A stretch of 54,733 bases of DNA, from contig CABQBF010000002.1 of assembly GCA_902462325.1 (NCBI GenBank), positions 1 through 54,733 of the forward strand, read 5' to 3'. The notes beneath the pieces are model-generated. The model worked only from the letters and a program-made list of their open reading frames with translations, made no database searches and was not told where the DNA came from. Position numbers and translations under genes: made by a program. Shown here piece after piece: positions 40,904-49,777 of the stretch. How positions within the stretch are numbered: the stretch's first letter is position 1; the number at the start of each line of letters is the position of its first letter. The DNA comes from an uncultured Peptococcaceae bacterium (GTDB taxonomy: Bacteria > Bacillota > Peptococcia > Peptococcales > Peptococcaceae).

Positions 40904-42190
40904 ATGGCAGGATTAGTATTATTAGGCGCTCAATGGGGCGATGAAGGAAAAGGGAAAATTACAGACTATTTAGCCGAACAGGCCACTACCATTGTACGGT
41001 ATCAGGGCGGCAACAATGCCGGACATACCGTTGTAGTCGGCGATGAGGAATTCAAGCTGCGTCTGATTCCTTCTGGCATTCTCTATAGGGGAAAAACCTG
41101 CGTCATCGGCAACGGCGTTGTGGTGGATCCAAAAGTTATGCTGAACGAAATCGCTTACTTACAGAGCAAAGGCGTAGATACCAGCAATCTGCGGGTTAGT
41201 CAGCGGGCCCATGTGATTATGCCTTATCATATCGCCATCGATACGCTGGAAGAAGCGGCCAAAGGCGATAATAAAATCGGCACCACCAAAAACGGCATCG
41301 GTCCATGCTATATGGACAAATATGCCCGGGTCGGCATTCGGATTGCCGATTTAATGGACAAAGAAATATTTGCCGAACGGCTCAGAACTGTTCTGGAAGC
41401 TAAAAATAACATGATTGTGAAATTATATGGCGGTCAGCCATTCGATTTTGATGAAGTATTTAATCAGTACTGCCAATATGCCGACCAACTGCGGCAGTAT
41501 GTAGCCGACACCTCTGTGCTGGTGTCCGAAGCACTGCAGAACGGCGAAAACGTCGTATTTGAAGGGGCACAGGGCACACTGCTGGATATTGACCACGGCA
41601 CCTATCCATATGTAACCAGTTCCAATCCTATTGCTAGCTATGCTTGCGTGGGGGTCGGTGTAGGGCCTACCAACATCAAAAATGTGCTGGGCATTATCAA
41701 AGCCTATACCACTCGGGTAGGCGAAGGCCCATTCCCAACCGAATTGTTTGACGAAACCGGCGCAGCTTTGCAGCGCATCGGTCACGAATTCGGCACCGTT
41801 ACCGGACGTACCCGCCGCTGCGGCTGGATTGATATGGTAATGATCAACTACGCCATCCGTTTAAGTGGTATCAATGAATTTGCACTGATGAAGCTGGACG
41901 TTTTGGACACACTGGAAACCGTAAAAATCTGCACCCATTACGAATGCAACGGCGAAAAAGTCGTGCATTTTCCAACCAGTCTGAAAACATTGGCAGAATG
42001 CAAGCCTGTTTATGAAGATCTGCCCGGCTGGATGACCGATACTACCGGTTGCACCTCTTTTGATGAATTGCCGGAAAATGCCAAACGCTATGTGAACCGC
42101 ATTGAAGAATTGACCGGCGTTCCAGTAAAAATTGTAGCCGTTGGTCCAAGACGTGACCAAACCATCATCCGCGGTGATTTATTCGCTTAA
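40904..42190 (+). CDS. purA: Adenylosuccinate synthetase
   Basis: This 428-aa enzyme joins IMP and aspartate using GTP, the first step from IMP to AMP. It shows LGAQWGDEGKGKITDYL (GTP P-loop and catalytic Asp) at residues 6-22, the His motif NNAGHTVV, GTTKNGIGPCYMDK and GRTRRCGWIDM. I chose ATG 40904 (AAGGGG about 13 nt upstream) because the conserved domain begins there; an in-frame ATG at 40841 would add an unsupported extension. A terminator follows. Confidence 0.96.
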   Translation: MAGLVLLGAQWGDEGKGKITDYLAEQATTIVRYQGGNNAGHTVVVGDEEFKLRLIPSGILYRGKTCVIGNGVVVDPKVMLNEIAYLQSKGVDTSNLRVSQRAHVIMPYHIAIDTLEEAAKGDNKIGTTKNGIGPCYMDKYARVGIRIADLMDKEIFAERLRTVLEAKNNMIVKLYGGQPFDFDEVFNQYCQYADQLRQYVADTSVLVSEALQNGENVVFEGAQGTLLDIDHGTYPYVTSSNPIASYACVGVGVGPTNIKNVLGIIKAYTTRVGEGPFPTELFDETGAALQRIGHEFGTVTGRTRRCGWIDMVMINYAIRLSGINEFALMKLDVLDTLETVKICTHYECNGEKVVHFPTSLKTLAECKPVYEDLPGWMTDTTGCTSFDELPENAKRYVNRIEELTGVPVKIVAVGPRRDQTIIRGDLFA

Positions 42191-42230
42191 ATTGTATTTA
42201 CCGCCAATCATCTGACCATCATACAAGAGA

Positions 42231-42276
42231 AAAAGACCATTGAAAAAATTGTTACCGATTTTTTCAATGGTCTTTT
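42231..42276 (+). terminator. Bidirectional terminator between purA and the lipoprotein gene
   Basis: A 19-bp perfect stem (42231-42249 with 42258-42276) starts AAAAGACC and ends GGTCTTTT, with T-runs on both strands. It serves the converging purA and lipoprotein genes. Confidence 0.92.
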
Positions 42277-42324
42277 TTACGATAGCTTACACAAAAGCAG
42301 CTTTATGCTAAAACAAAGCTATCC

Positions 42325-42942
42325 TCATAGTTCCTGAGGTTTTAATGCTAATATCACATTTTCATTTTCATCCAACATCATTTCACACTGCCAATCGTAT
42401 TGAGCGCCAATTCCCCATTGTACATCGCTAAAAAGTACATGCAATGCGGCTTTTTGCGGTTCATTAAAAGGAAGCAGCGCTCCGGTTTGCACCTCAGACT
42501 GACAGGATTGCTCATGAATTTCTACGTACGCGTTGCCAGGCAAGCTTTGCACCTGAAAATCCATCACTTCCCGAAGCCCATTTTCCTCCCGATAGGTTAA
42601 AGCGAATTCATTTCTTAACGAGACATACAGAAGTTCCTGCTCTATTCCGTTTTCTTTATACGGATATAAAACTACAAAATCAACATTACCTGTGATGTGA
42701 AACAAGCCATCTTCTTCCAGGCCGTTTTTCGTTAAAAAGATACGTGCGCCTGTCTTGTCATTAAAACGAATCAATTGCTCCTGCCCCAAGCATAGCGGCT
42801 TTGAGGTAACGCCTTGGCGCATTTTCTCCACTCCTGTGTACCATGTATCTTCTGACTGCTGGTTGGTACAAGCGCTGCATACCAGTAATAGCGTCAATAC
42901 CAATATCATAGCACAAGCCAGAACAAACTGTTTCTTTTTCAT
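42325..42942 (-). CDS. Putative lipoprotein of unknown function
   Basis: This is a 205-aa exported protein. The N-terminus MKKKQFVLACAMILVLTLLL is a signal peptide ending in VCSACTN; the second Cys may be lipidated although the -3 residue is not typical. The rest is beta-rich (for example VDFVVLYPYKENG and LLYVSLRNEFALTY) with no recognised domain. The start ATG 42942 follows AAGGGGA. It ends at the bidirectional terminator and lies 140 nt downstream of mrp on the same strand, so it may be read from that operon or its own promoter. Confidence 0.75.
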   Translation of the reverse strand: MKKKQFVLACAMILVLTLLLVCSACTNQQSEDTWYTGVEKMRQGVTSKPLCLGQEQLIRFNDKTGARIFLTKNGLEEDGLFHITGNVDFVVLYPYKENGIEQELLYVSLRNEFALTYREENGLREVMDFQVQSLPGNAYVEIHEQSCQSEVQTGALLPFNEPQKAALHVLFSDVQWGIGAQYDWQCEMMLDENENVILALKPQEL

Positions 42943-43082
42943 ATTATGCGTCCCCTTACCATATCCTCTGCTTAATATTACAGAATTTCTTCTATATCTG
43001 CAGTTTAGATTTGCTTTTACGAAAAATGAAATTTTATGCTCGTCTCGTTCACTTTTCTTCACCCCATGGCAGACTGCTTCTA

Positions 43083-43919
43083 TCACTTTTCAATCTGTTC
43101 CAACTTTACGGCCACCTTATCCATCCAATCAAAATCCATCTGTTCCAGGGTACCGGCGTCACAATGGGCTGCAATTTGCGGGTCGATCGGCAATTTGGCC
43201 AATACGTCCAACTGATATTGCTGGGCAATTTCCTCAATGTGACTGTCACCGAAGATTTTATAGTCTTTGCCATTGTCTGGGCAATGGAAGTAAGACATAT
43301 TTTCTACTAAGCCCAACACTGGAACCTTCATGATGTCGGCCATTTTTACCGCTTTGGTCACAATCATGGACACCAATTCCTGCGGAGAGGTAACGATAAG
43401 AATGCCGTCCACCGGCAATGATTGAAATACGGTCAGCGGCACATCGCCAGTGCCCGGCGGCATATCAATGAACATATAATCAATGTCACCCCAAATTACT
43501 TCCTGCCAGAATTGCTTTACGGCGCTGGCAATCACCGGTCCCCGCCATACTACCGGGTCGGTAGCATCGTCCAGCAGTAAATTGGTAGACATGATCTTAA
43601 TGCCGTTGACCAATGTGGCTTTGGGAATCATGCCTTGTTCTGTGCCGGTAGCCTGGGTGTGAATGCCGAAAATTTTCGGAATAGACGGCCCCGTGATGTC
43701 GGCGTCTAAAATAGCTGTTTTATAACCCTTCCGCGCCATCGTGATAGCCGACAGGGAAGTCACCAGCGATTTTCCCACGCCGCCCTTGCCGCTGACCACG
43801 CCAATCACCTTTTTTACACTGCTATAAGCGTTCAATGGTTCAAATGCCGGTCCTTCCTGCCGTTCTCCGCAACTGGATTCGCTGCAGCTACCGCAGTTAT
43901 GATTACAACTTTCTGACAT
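43083..43919 (-). CDS. Mrp/NBP35-type Fe-S carrier ATPase
   Basis: This is a 278-aa P-loop NTPase of the Mrp/NBP35 (ApbC) family, which carries Fe-S clusters. The N-terminal tail has a Cys cluster (CNHNCGSCSESSC). The deviant Walker A is GKGGVGKS (residues 44-51). Other marks are DADITGPSIPKIFG, DYMFIDMPPGTGD and ENMSYFHCPDNG, where one Cys of the usual CPxC pair is Asn. GAGGAG precedes ATG 43919. It is the last member of the DUF134/ORP-like cluster. Confidence 0.92.
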   Translation of the reverse strand: MSESCNHNCGSCSESSCGERQEGPAFEPLNAYSSVKKVIGVVSGKGGVGKSLVTSLSAITMARKGYKTAILDADITGPSIPKIFGIHTQATGTEQGMIPKATLVNGIKIMSTNLLLDDATDPVVWRGPVIASAVKQFWQEVIWGDIDYMFIDMPPGTGDVPLTVFQSLPVDGILIVTSPQELVSMIVTKAVKMADIMKVPVLGLVENMSYFHCPDNGKDYKIFGDSHIEEIAQQYQLDVLAKLPIDPQIAAHCDAGTLEQMDFDWMDKVAVKLEQIEK

Positions 43920-43963
43920 AATCGGTCACTCCTCAACTTTTTCATTTATTTTTTTGCGCCCAA

Positions 43964-44845
43964 TCACGATTGGGCAATCACCTGAAACAATTCCATGGTT
44001 TTGACAAAAATTTCTTTTACAGCCGCACCGGCTGCACAATCTCTATCTACAATGGTTTCTCCGTCATTGATGGCTCGCACGGCCTCTCTGTCAAAAGGAA
44101 TGCGGCCCACAAAGGGAATATCTCGCCGATAACAGAAATCTTCTATCTTATCGGTATTTTCTACATTGGTATCGTATTTATTCACGCAAACCACCGGAAT
44201 GACCTGAAAAATTTCCGCAGTGTGTATAATGCGCTCTAAATCGCTGATGCCTGATATAGAAGGCTCTGCCACAATCAGCGCCATATCAATGCCGCTCAAG
44301 GAAGCGATTACAGGACAGCCAATGCCCGGCGAGCCGTCAATGATGGCAAAATCAGCCGACTTTCCAGCAGCGCGGCGCATGCGCTTCTTGACCTGCGTAA
44401 CCAGCTTGCCCGAATTGCCGCTGCCCATCTTAAGCTGCGCCGTAGAAAATATTTTTTCCGCGTCCTGATAAAGCTGCATTTCACCAGCCAGCAGTTCTTC
44501 CAGCTCGATGGCGTTGGCAGGACAAATATAACCGCAAACGCCGCAGCCTTCACAGGCAAAGGGGTCTATCCAATAGGCGCCGTCCTTTTTCTGCACGGCA
44601 TGAAACTGGCAGTGATAGTGACAGCTTCCACATTTCACACAGACATCCTTGTTAATGCGGGCTTTGGGTAAGCCGTAATAATCCTCTCTCTGCGGCAAAG
44701 CGGCACACTGTGTTACCAAATGCAGATTGGGCGCGTCCACATCGCAATCGGCAAAGGCTTTTGCTTGCGCCAGCTTAATAAAAGCGCTGGCTACTGTAGT
44801 TTTACCGGTACCGCCTTTACCGCTCAAAATCAACAACTGCTTCAT
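43964..44845 (-). CDS. MinD-superfamily ATPase with ferredoxin insert (B)
   Basis: This is a 293-aa MinD/CooC-like P-loop ATPase (SGKGGTGKTT at residues 8-17) with two inserted 4Fe-4S motifs (CVKCGSCHYHC and CEGCGVCGYICP, about residues 70-110). DGSPGIGCPVIASLSG is the Walker B region. Proteins of this type occur in pairs with NifX-like or ORP proteins in anaerobes. It overlaps the paralogue upstream by 29 nt, so the two are coupled and likely form a complex. Confidence 0.9.
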   Translation of the reverse strand: MKQLLILSGKGGTGKTTVASAFIKLAQAKAFADCDVDAPNLHLVTQCAALPQREDYYGLPKARINKDVCVKCGSCHYHCQFHAVQKKDGAYWIDPFACEGCGVCGYICPANAIELEELLAGEMQLYQDAEKIFSTAQLKMGSGNSGKLVTQVKKRMRRAAGKSADFAIIDGSPGIGCPVIASLSGIDMALIVAEPSISGISDLERIIHTAEIFQVIPVVCVNKYDTNVENTDKIEDFCYRRDIPFVGRIPFDREAVRAINDGETIVDRDCAAGAAVKEIFVKTMELFQVIAQS

Positions 44846-45683
44846 GGACCGCCGCCTCCTTTATCTGCTGTAACAGCTCTGTAAAAAGTTGTTTATACTG
44901 AGGGCTTATCCGGCTGACAATCTGTGAATTAGAATTGAGCCGGCCCAATTCGCTATCAAAAGGAATGCGGCCCACAATCGGGAGCTGATGCTCCAAACAA
45001 AATTGCTCCGCCGGATTTTCCCTCTCGAAGCATTTATTCAGTACCACGCCAAAGGGCTTGTGGAAAAGCTGCACCAATTCATACACCATGTTCAGATTAT
45101 GGACGCCAAACACCGTAGGCTCTGCCACTAAAATGCAATAATCGGCGTCTAAGATACTCTCCATGACCACACAAGCACTGCCCGGCGGACAGTCAATCAA
45201 AATCAGCTCCTGCGGCTGCTCCCTCAACTCCTGCAGCATACTGCGAATAATCGGTACGCCCGACTCTTCCCCCATGTTCAGCATACCGCTCACCACCTGC
45301 ACGCCATCGGAAACGCCCCGCATAATTTTCCCAATGGGCCGTTTGGTTTCTTTTATCGCCCGCTGCGGACAAACCAGCACGCAGCCGCCGCAAGGATGGC
45401 ACACATCAGGGAACACCACCGCTTTATTCTGAATACAGGCAATGGCGTTAAACTTGCAGAAGTCCATGCACTGTCGGCAGCCTGTGCAGCGTGTTTCGTC
45501 TACCTCCGGCGATTTTACCGCCACCACCGACTCATGCACCTGCTGCGGCTTAAAAAATAAATGGCCGTTGGGCTCCTCCACATCACAGTCATAATAAGCA
45601 GCTCTCTCTGCCGCCGCTGCCAGATTAACAGAAACCAGCGTTTTCCCTGTGCCGCCCTTTCCGCTTAACACAGCAATTTTCAT
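44817..45683 (-). CDS. MinD-superfamily ATPase with ferredoxin insert (A)
   Basis: This is the 288-aa paralogue of the next gene. Walker A is SGKGGTGKT (residues 7-15). The two cluster motifs are CTGCRQCMDFC and CHPCGGCVLVCP. Walker B is in LIDCPPGSACVV. The start ATG 45683 overlaps the end of the NifX-like gene and its ribosome site is weak, implying translational coupling. Function is probably ATP-driven Fe-S handling or positioning together with the NifX/ORP-like protein; this is inferred from gene clusters in sulfate reducers. Confidence 0.9.
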   Translation of the reverse strand: MKIAVLSGKGGTGKTLVSVNLAAAAERAAYYDCDVEEPNGHLFFKPQQVHESVVAVKSPEVDETRCTGCRQCMDFCKFNAIACIQNKAVVFPDVCHPCGGCVLVCPQRAIKETKRPIGKIMRGVSDGVQVVSGMLNMGEESGVPIIRSMLQELREQPQELILIDCPPGSACVVMESILDADYCILVAEPTVFGVHNLNMVYELVQLFHKPFGVVLNKCFERENPAEQFCLEHQLPIVGRIPFDSELGRLNSNSQIVSRISPQYKQLFTELLQQIKEAAVHEAVVDFER

Positions 45684-45684
45684 C

Positions 45685-46047
45685 TCAGTTGCCCCCGTGT
45701 CCGTGAAAACCAGGATGAATGTCCGTCAATTCCTGCAAACGGTTTTCTTCAAAGGCCCGAATATTTTCCTCCACCGACAAGCTTTCTGTTTGATAAAGCT
45801 TCACATTGGCGCCCTGCAGTACCTTAGCAGCGTTTTCACCGCAGCGGGGCGCTAATAAAGCCTCTGCCTGCTGGTCCACCACAACCTGCGCCGCTTTGAT
45901 ACCTGCACCGCCCTGTACGGCAATGCCGCTGTTATCAAGCAATTTTTTTTCTTTTGTTTCTGTGTCATAAATCAAAAACATAGGTGCCCGTCCAAAAGAT
46001 GGACAGATTTCCGTTTCATAATCTTCTACCGGAATGGCAATTTTCAT
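45685..46047 (-). CDS. NifX/NafY-family (ORP-like) metal-cofactor protein
   Basis: This is a 120-aa protein of the dinitrogenase iron-molybdenum cofactor-binding fold (NifX, NafY, MTH1175, ORP). It begins IAIPVEDYETEICPSFGRAP and has GIKAAQVVVDQQAEALLAPRCG, where the family binds a metal cluster. A His/Gly-rich tail (HPGFHGHGG) could bind metal. No nitrogenase genes are present, so a role like that of ORP, whose Mo-Cu cofactor protein travels with MinD ATPases, is more likely. GAAGGAGCG precedes ATG 46047, which overlaps the DUF134 stop. Confidence 0.88.
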   Translation of the reverse strand: MKIAIPVEDYETEICPSFGRAPMFLIYDTETKEKKLLDNSGIAVQGGAGIKAAQVVVDQQAEALLAPRCGENAAKVLQGANVKLYQTESLSVEENIRAFEENRLQELTDIHPGFHGHGGN

Positions 46048-46448
46048 AACGCTCGCTCCTTCGTTGTTTTCTCATGGTCTGCTTTCTGCCGCTGTGCCAA
46101 CTGCTCCATGCGCTTCTTCTGACAGCCGCCTTGCCGGCAGCAACTGCCTTGCCCGTCGCACAAACGATAATCGCCGCCCGCGATACACAGCACCCGTCCT
46201 TCTACCAACGCCAATGCCAATTTACGCCGCGCTTCCAGATAAATACCCTGCACTGTGGTGCGGGCAATATTCATATGATTGGCACAAGCTTCCTGATTCA
46301 TGCCCTCCAAATCAATGAGCCGGATAGTTTCGTATTCATCCACTGTCATTTGAATGGCATCTTCTGCGCTGATACAGCCGCCCAACGGTCCAAACCGGCT
46401 GTGATTGGGCAGACAACAAACCTTTCTCCATTTTCTCGGCCTTGGCAA
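46044..46448 (-). CDS. DUF134 family probable regulator
   Basis: This is a 134-aa protein of the DUF134 family. The N-terminus PRPRKWRKVCCLP and the sigma-region-4-like HTH (YETIRLIDLEGMNQEACANHMNIARTTV, positions about 38-65) are typical. A Cys-rich segment (CDGQGSCCRQGGCQKK) near the C-terminus may bind a metal or cluster. The start is TTG 46448, after GGGAGGTGG. It is the first gene of the ORP-like operon and diverges from the decarboxylase gene. Binding to the palindromes in that gap is a reasonable inference. Confidence 0.87.
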   Translation of the reverse strand: MPRPRKWRKVCCLPNHSRFGPLGGCISAEDAIQMTVDEYETIRLIDLEGMNQEACANHMNIARTTVQGIYLEARRKLALALVEGRVLCIAGGDYRLCDGQGSCCRQGGCQKKRMEQLAQRQKADHEKTTKERAL

Positions 46449-46469
46449 CGTACCGCCACCTCCCGCCTG

Positions 46470-46528
46470 TTATTGACATATGTCATTTACAAAGTTTATT
46501 ATACTTGGTTTTCGGCATATGTCAATAA
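46470..46528. promoter_or_regulatory. Overlapping divergent promoters with 13-bp inverted repeat
   Basis: TTATTGACATATG (46470-46482) and CATATGTCAATAA (46516-46528) are a perfect 13-bp inverted repeat. Each arm supplies a -35 TTGACA. On minus, TTGACA (46525-46520), 16 nt and TATAAT (46503-46498) serve DUF134. On plus, TTGACA (46473-46478), 18 nt and TATTAT serve the decarboxylase. The left arm is itself a 12-bp palindrome TGACATATGTCA. Confidence 0.8.
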
Positions 46529-46606
46529 CGACAGAAAAACTTTTATTTGTCCCTGAAATCTGGTATGATACCCTTAGAGAAAATCAAAGACACAGGAGTA
46601 ACCATT

Positions 46607-48034
46607 ATGACGCACACCTACACACCTTTTTTATGGGAGCAGATGCAAAATCTGCACCGGCAGCAGCCGATCTCCGGCCATACGCCCGGTCATAAAAACG
46701 GATTGTTTCTGCCGCAAACCTTACAAAACGCCTGGGGCAGCCAATTTGCCAGCTACGATTACACCGAGCTGGACGGTCTGGACAATTTGCATTTTTCCGA
46801 GGGCTGCATCGCCCAAAGCCAGCAACAGGCCGCGCAAATTTTCGGTGCCGCGCAGTGCTTCTATCTGGTAAACGGCACTACTGCAGGTCTGCAAGTTGCC
46901 ATTATGGCCGCCTGCAGTAATCGGCAGGTGTTTGTGCCGCGCCACGTACACCGCTCTGTTTATCATAGCCTGCTCTTAGCCCATGCCCAACCTGTTTATC
47001 TGCCCTTAGAATTGGATGCAAACACCAATCTGCCCCTTGGCATCAGTACACAGGTATTGCAGGATTACATACAGCAATATCCCGACTGCCGCAATCTGAT
47101 TTTGGTCAATCCCACCTATCAGGGTATCACCGCCAACAATGTACAGTGTGTGCAGTTGGCCAAACAGAATGGTCTCACCGTCATTGTCGACGAAGCCCAC
47201 GGTTCTCATTTGCATTTTCATGCCGATTTGCCCGCGTCCTTGTTAGATGTCGGCGCCGATTTGGTAGTGCAGAGCTGGCACAAAACCTTGCCCGTATTAA
47301 CCCAGAGCAGCGCGTTGCTGGTGCATCAGCATTATAACGGCCCCTCGCTGGAGCCCTTTCTCAGTTTATTGCAGACCACATCGCCGTCCTACCTGTTAAT
47401 GGCCTCTCTGGAAGCCGGAAGTATCTATATGGGAACAAAAGCCCATGCCCACATTCAGCAGGGGTTACAGGCCATTTTCGTGCTGCACAGGCGCATTGCC
47501 AGCACGCTGCAAACGCTGCACCTGTTATGGCAGCCCCAATGGAAGCAGGACCCCTTCAAGCTGTATCTGCTTTCCGATAAACTATCGGGCGCTGAAATGG
47601 ACGCTTACCTGCGCACCCGACACGCTCTTTACAGTGAGATGCACGATAACAACGGCATTTTGTTCATCCTGCCCATACAGACCACCGACCAATGGACCCA
47701 ACGGCTTTATCAAGCCCTGCAGGCGTTAGACCAATTCAGCCAAGCACAAACCGTCACTATGCGGGCAATGCCCAGTTTTTACTGTCGGGAGCTGCCCCAA
47801 CAGCGTTATCCGTTGCAGGAAGCCTTTTACAAAGAAAAACGGCAAATCTGTTGGCGGCAGGCAGCAGGCGCTACAGCCGGACAATTTATTCTGCGTTATC
47901 CACCAGGCATTCCGCTTTTGGTACCCGGCGAAATCATTACCCGGGAAATTGTAGCCCTTTGGCAAGCCAGCGGCGGCAGCGCCGATGAAATGCTGACCAT
48001 TATTGCAGAACCAGAAAAGGAGTTATCACCATGA
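46607..48034 (+). CDS. YaaO-like Orn/Lys/Arg decarboxylase family protein
   Basis: This is a 475-aa PLP enzyme of the group III decarboxylases, the short form without the N-terminal wing domain, as in Bacillus YaaO. Motifs are PISGHTPGHKNG, NGTTAGLQVAIMAAC, VDEAHGSHLHF and the PLP lysine in SWHKTLPVL (Lys226). The exact amino-acid substrate cannot be decided. The start is ATG 46607, after AGGAG; the longer frame adds 20 residues without a site. It overlaps tmk by 4 nt, the same pairing as yaaO-tmk in Bacillus. Confidence 0.9.
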   Translation: MTHTYTPFLWEQMQNLHRQQPISGHTPGHKNGLFLPQTLQNAWGSQFASYDYTELDGLDNLHFSEGCIAQSQQQAAQIFGAAQCFYLVNGTTAGLQVAIMAACSNRQVFVPRHVHRSVYHSLLLAHAQPVYLPLELDANTNLPLGISTQVLQDYIQQYPDCRNLILVNPTYQGITANNVQCVQLAKQNGLTVIVDEAHGSHLHFHADLPASLLDVGADLVVQSWHKTLPVLTQSSALLVHQHYNGPSLEPFLSLLQTTSPSYLLMASLEAGSIYMGTKAHAHIQQGLQAIFVLHRRIASTLQTLHLLWQPQWKQDPFKLYLLSDKLSGAEMDAYLRTRHALYSEMHDNNGILFILPIQTTDQWTQRLYQALQALDQFSQAQTVTMRAMPSFYCRELPQQRYPLQEAFYKEKRQICWRQAAGATAGQFILRYPPGIPLLVPGEIITREIVALWQASGGSADEMLTIIAEPEKELSP

Positions 48035-48711
48035 ATGGAACATTATTTGTCATCGAAGGGGTGGACGGCAGCGGCAAAGCCACCCAAACCGATTTATTAT
48101 ATCAGGCGCTGCAAAAGCAGGATAAACCTGTACGCAAGGTCAGCTTTCCCAACTACGACAGCCCTTCCTCCAGCCTGATTAAAATGTATCTCAACGGAGA
48201 GTTCGGCAGCGACCCGCAATCGGTCAATGCTTTTGCCACCTCTGTATTTTTTGCCGTAGACCGTTTCGCCTCCTTCCGTAAGGACTGGCAGCCCTTTTAC
48301 GAGAACGGCGGCATCATCATTGCGGACCGCTATGTCACCTCCAATTTAGTACATCAGGCTGGTAAAATTGCCGAGGCTGCAGAAAAAGAACGGTATATCC
48401 ATTGGCTTTCCGATTTAGAATACAATATCTTCGGCTTGCCCCGTCCCGACTGCGTTATCTTTTTAGATATGCCGCCGGCCTACAGCCTGCGGTTGCGCCA
48501 GCAGCGCAACGCGCTCAAACAAGGCCTGACCCAAGATATCCACGAAGCCGACCAGCAATATCTGCAGCAAGCCTATGAAAACGCCACCGCCATCGCCCAG
48601 CATCAGCAGTGGCACCGTATCAACTGCGTCACCAACGACCAAATCCGCAGCATAGAAGAAATTCATACGGAAATCATGGAATTGATTGCCCAATTTTCAC
48701 TATCACTCTGA
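48031..48711 (+). CDS. tmk: Thymidylate kinase
   Basis: This 226-aa enzyme phosphorylates dTMP to dTDP. The P-loop EGVDGSGKATQ is at residues 9-19, with the substrate-binding DRFASFRKD and IIADRYVTSNLVHQ regions and LDMPPAYSL. It is longer than the standard Tmk (about 210) and of the clostridial variant. Its ATG overlaps the stop of the decarboxylase gene, so expression is coupled. Confidence 0.93.
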   Translation: MNGTLFVIEGVDGSGKATQTDLLYQALQKQDKPVRKVSFPNYDSPSSSLIKMYLNGEFGSDPQSVNAFATSVFFAVDRFASFRKDWQPFYENGGIIIADRYVTSNLVHQAGKIAEAAEKERYIHWLSDLEYNIFGLPRPDCVIFLDMPPAYSLRLRQQRNALKQGLTQDIHEADQQYLQQAYENATAIAQHQQWHRINCVTNDQIRSIEEIHTEIMELIAQFSLSL

Positions 48712-48715
48712 TAAA

Positions 48716-48765
48716 AATAAAAAGGCTGCAACCAGACACCGATCTGCTTGCAGCCTTTCTTCGTT
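48716..48765 (-). terminator. Terminator of the alpha/beta hydrolase gene
   Basis: AAAGGCTGCAA (48729-48739) pairs with TTGCAGCCTTT (48753-48764 region) and the minus side has a U-run. The + side after tmk is weaker. Confidence 0.85.
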
Positions 48766-48774
48766 ACAAGATTT

Positions 48775-49713
48775 CTATACAGCTTGCTTTTCCAAAACAC
48801 CGTTCAAAAAAGCAATGATCCCAGCTTCTACCTCGTCCTTGATGTCGTTGTAATTATGAATTTCATGGCGATAGCCTGCATACAGCTTGGTCTGTACCGA
48901 ATGACCTGTGCTGTAAAGCCAATTGCTCACCAAATAAACGCCTTCGCCATAATTCCCTACTGGGTCCTGATCACCGGCAATGTTATAAACCGGCAGTTGC
49001 ACCGGAACCTTTTCTGCCCACTGAGTACCTTCAATGCAGAGCATCATCTGCACAAAGTCCCGCATAGCCTGATTGGTGGTCGCTTTGGTAAAGGCATCAA
49101 AAGGATCCTGCGCATGATCCAACTGCACATAAGGGTCAGCGCAGATCCATTCGTTGCCCAGCTTCACCTCGCCGCACCGTTCGCCCATCCAGCCCATTAG
49201 CTGACCTGCATACTGGGGATCCGATTCTTTCCCTTTGCCTGCTGCGATTGCTGCTTCCAGCAAGGGCAGCACCTCCGCCGCGCCTTGGAACTTTCCGGCA
49301 GTGCCGCAAATAATCAGCCCTGCCAATTCTGTACCATATTTGGCCGCATAATCTCTGGCAATAAAAGAACCCATGCTATGACCAAACATGAAATAAGGCA
49401 AGTTCGGATATTTTTCTTTTACCACAGTAGTCAGCCTGTGTTCATCCTCCATCATAGTGCGGAAACCGGCATCGCCCCAATCGCCCCAGGTATTGTTCAT
49501 CATAGCGGTTTTTCCATGACCCACATGGTCGTCGGCGGCTACAATAAACCCGGCATCCATCAATTTCACAATCATATGAAAATACCGTCTGGAATGCTCG
49601 CCAAACCCATGCACCAACTGTACAATGCCCTTCGGCTGCGCTGCCGGCACATAAATCCAGCCCTGCACGGTATCTCTCTGATTATAAGACGGGAAGCTTA
49701 CTTCATGTAACAT
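48775..49713 (-). CDS. Alpha/beta hydrolase (monoacylglycerol-lipase type)
   Basis: This is a 312-aa hydrolase_4/S33-like serine hydrolase. The oxyanion region is VQLVHGFGEHSRRY (about 31-45), the nucleophile is the Ser in GHSMGS (about 110-115), the acid is in AGDQDPVGNYG, and the His is in YAGYRHEIHND-type context near residue 287. There is no signal peptide. The likely substrate is a monoacylglycerol or lysophospholipid, by family only. AAAGGAGGAG precedes ATG 49713. A promoter, TTGTAT (49777-49772), 17 nt, TATACT (49754-49749), precedes it. Confidence 0.9.
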   Translation of the reverse strand: MLHEVSFPSYNQRDTVQGWIYVPAAQPKGIVQLVHGFGEHSRRYFHMIVKLMDAGFIVAADDHVGHGKTAMMNNTWGDWGDAGFRTMMEDEHRLTTVVKEKYPNLPYFMFGHSMGSFIARDYAAKYGTELAGLIICGTAGKFQGAAEVLPLLEAAIAAGKGKESDPQYAGQLMGWMGERCGEVKLGNEWICADPYVQLDHAQDPFDAFTKATTNQAMRDFVQMMLCIEGTQWAEKVPVQLPVYNIAGDQDPVGNYGEGVYLVSNWLYSTGHSVQTKLYAGYRHEIHNYNDIKDEVEAGIIAFLNGVLEKQAV

Positions 49714-49748
49714 ATCTTACTCCTCCTTTAAATATAAATCATAAGTTT

Positions 49749-49777
49749 AGTATAGCAGCTTCTTATCAGGAATACAA
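49749..49777 (-). promoter_or_regulatory. Promoter of the hydrolase gene
   Basis: TTGTAT, a 17-nt spacer and TATACT lie about 35 nt before the start codon. Confidence 0.65.

Noticed and set aside
45685..46047. Nitrogen fixation locus
   Set aside because: The NifX-like fold also occurs in ORP and MTH1175 proteins; no nifHDK, nifB or nifE is present and the neighbours are MinD/Mrp ATPases.
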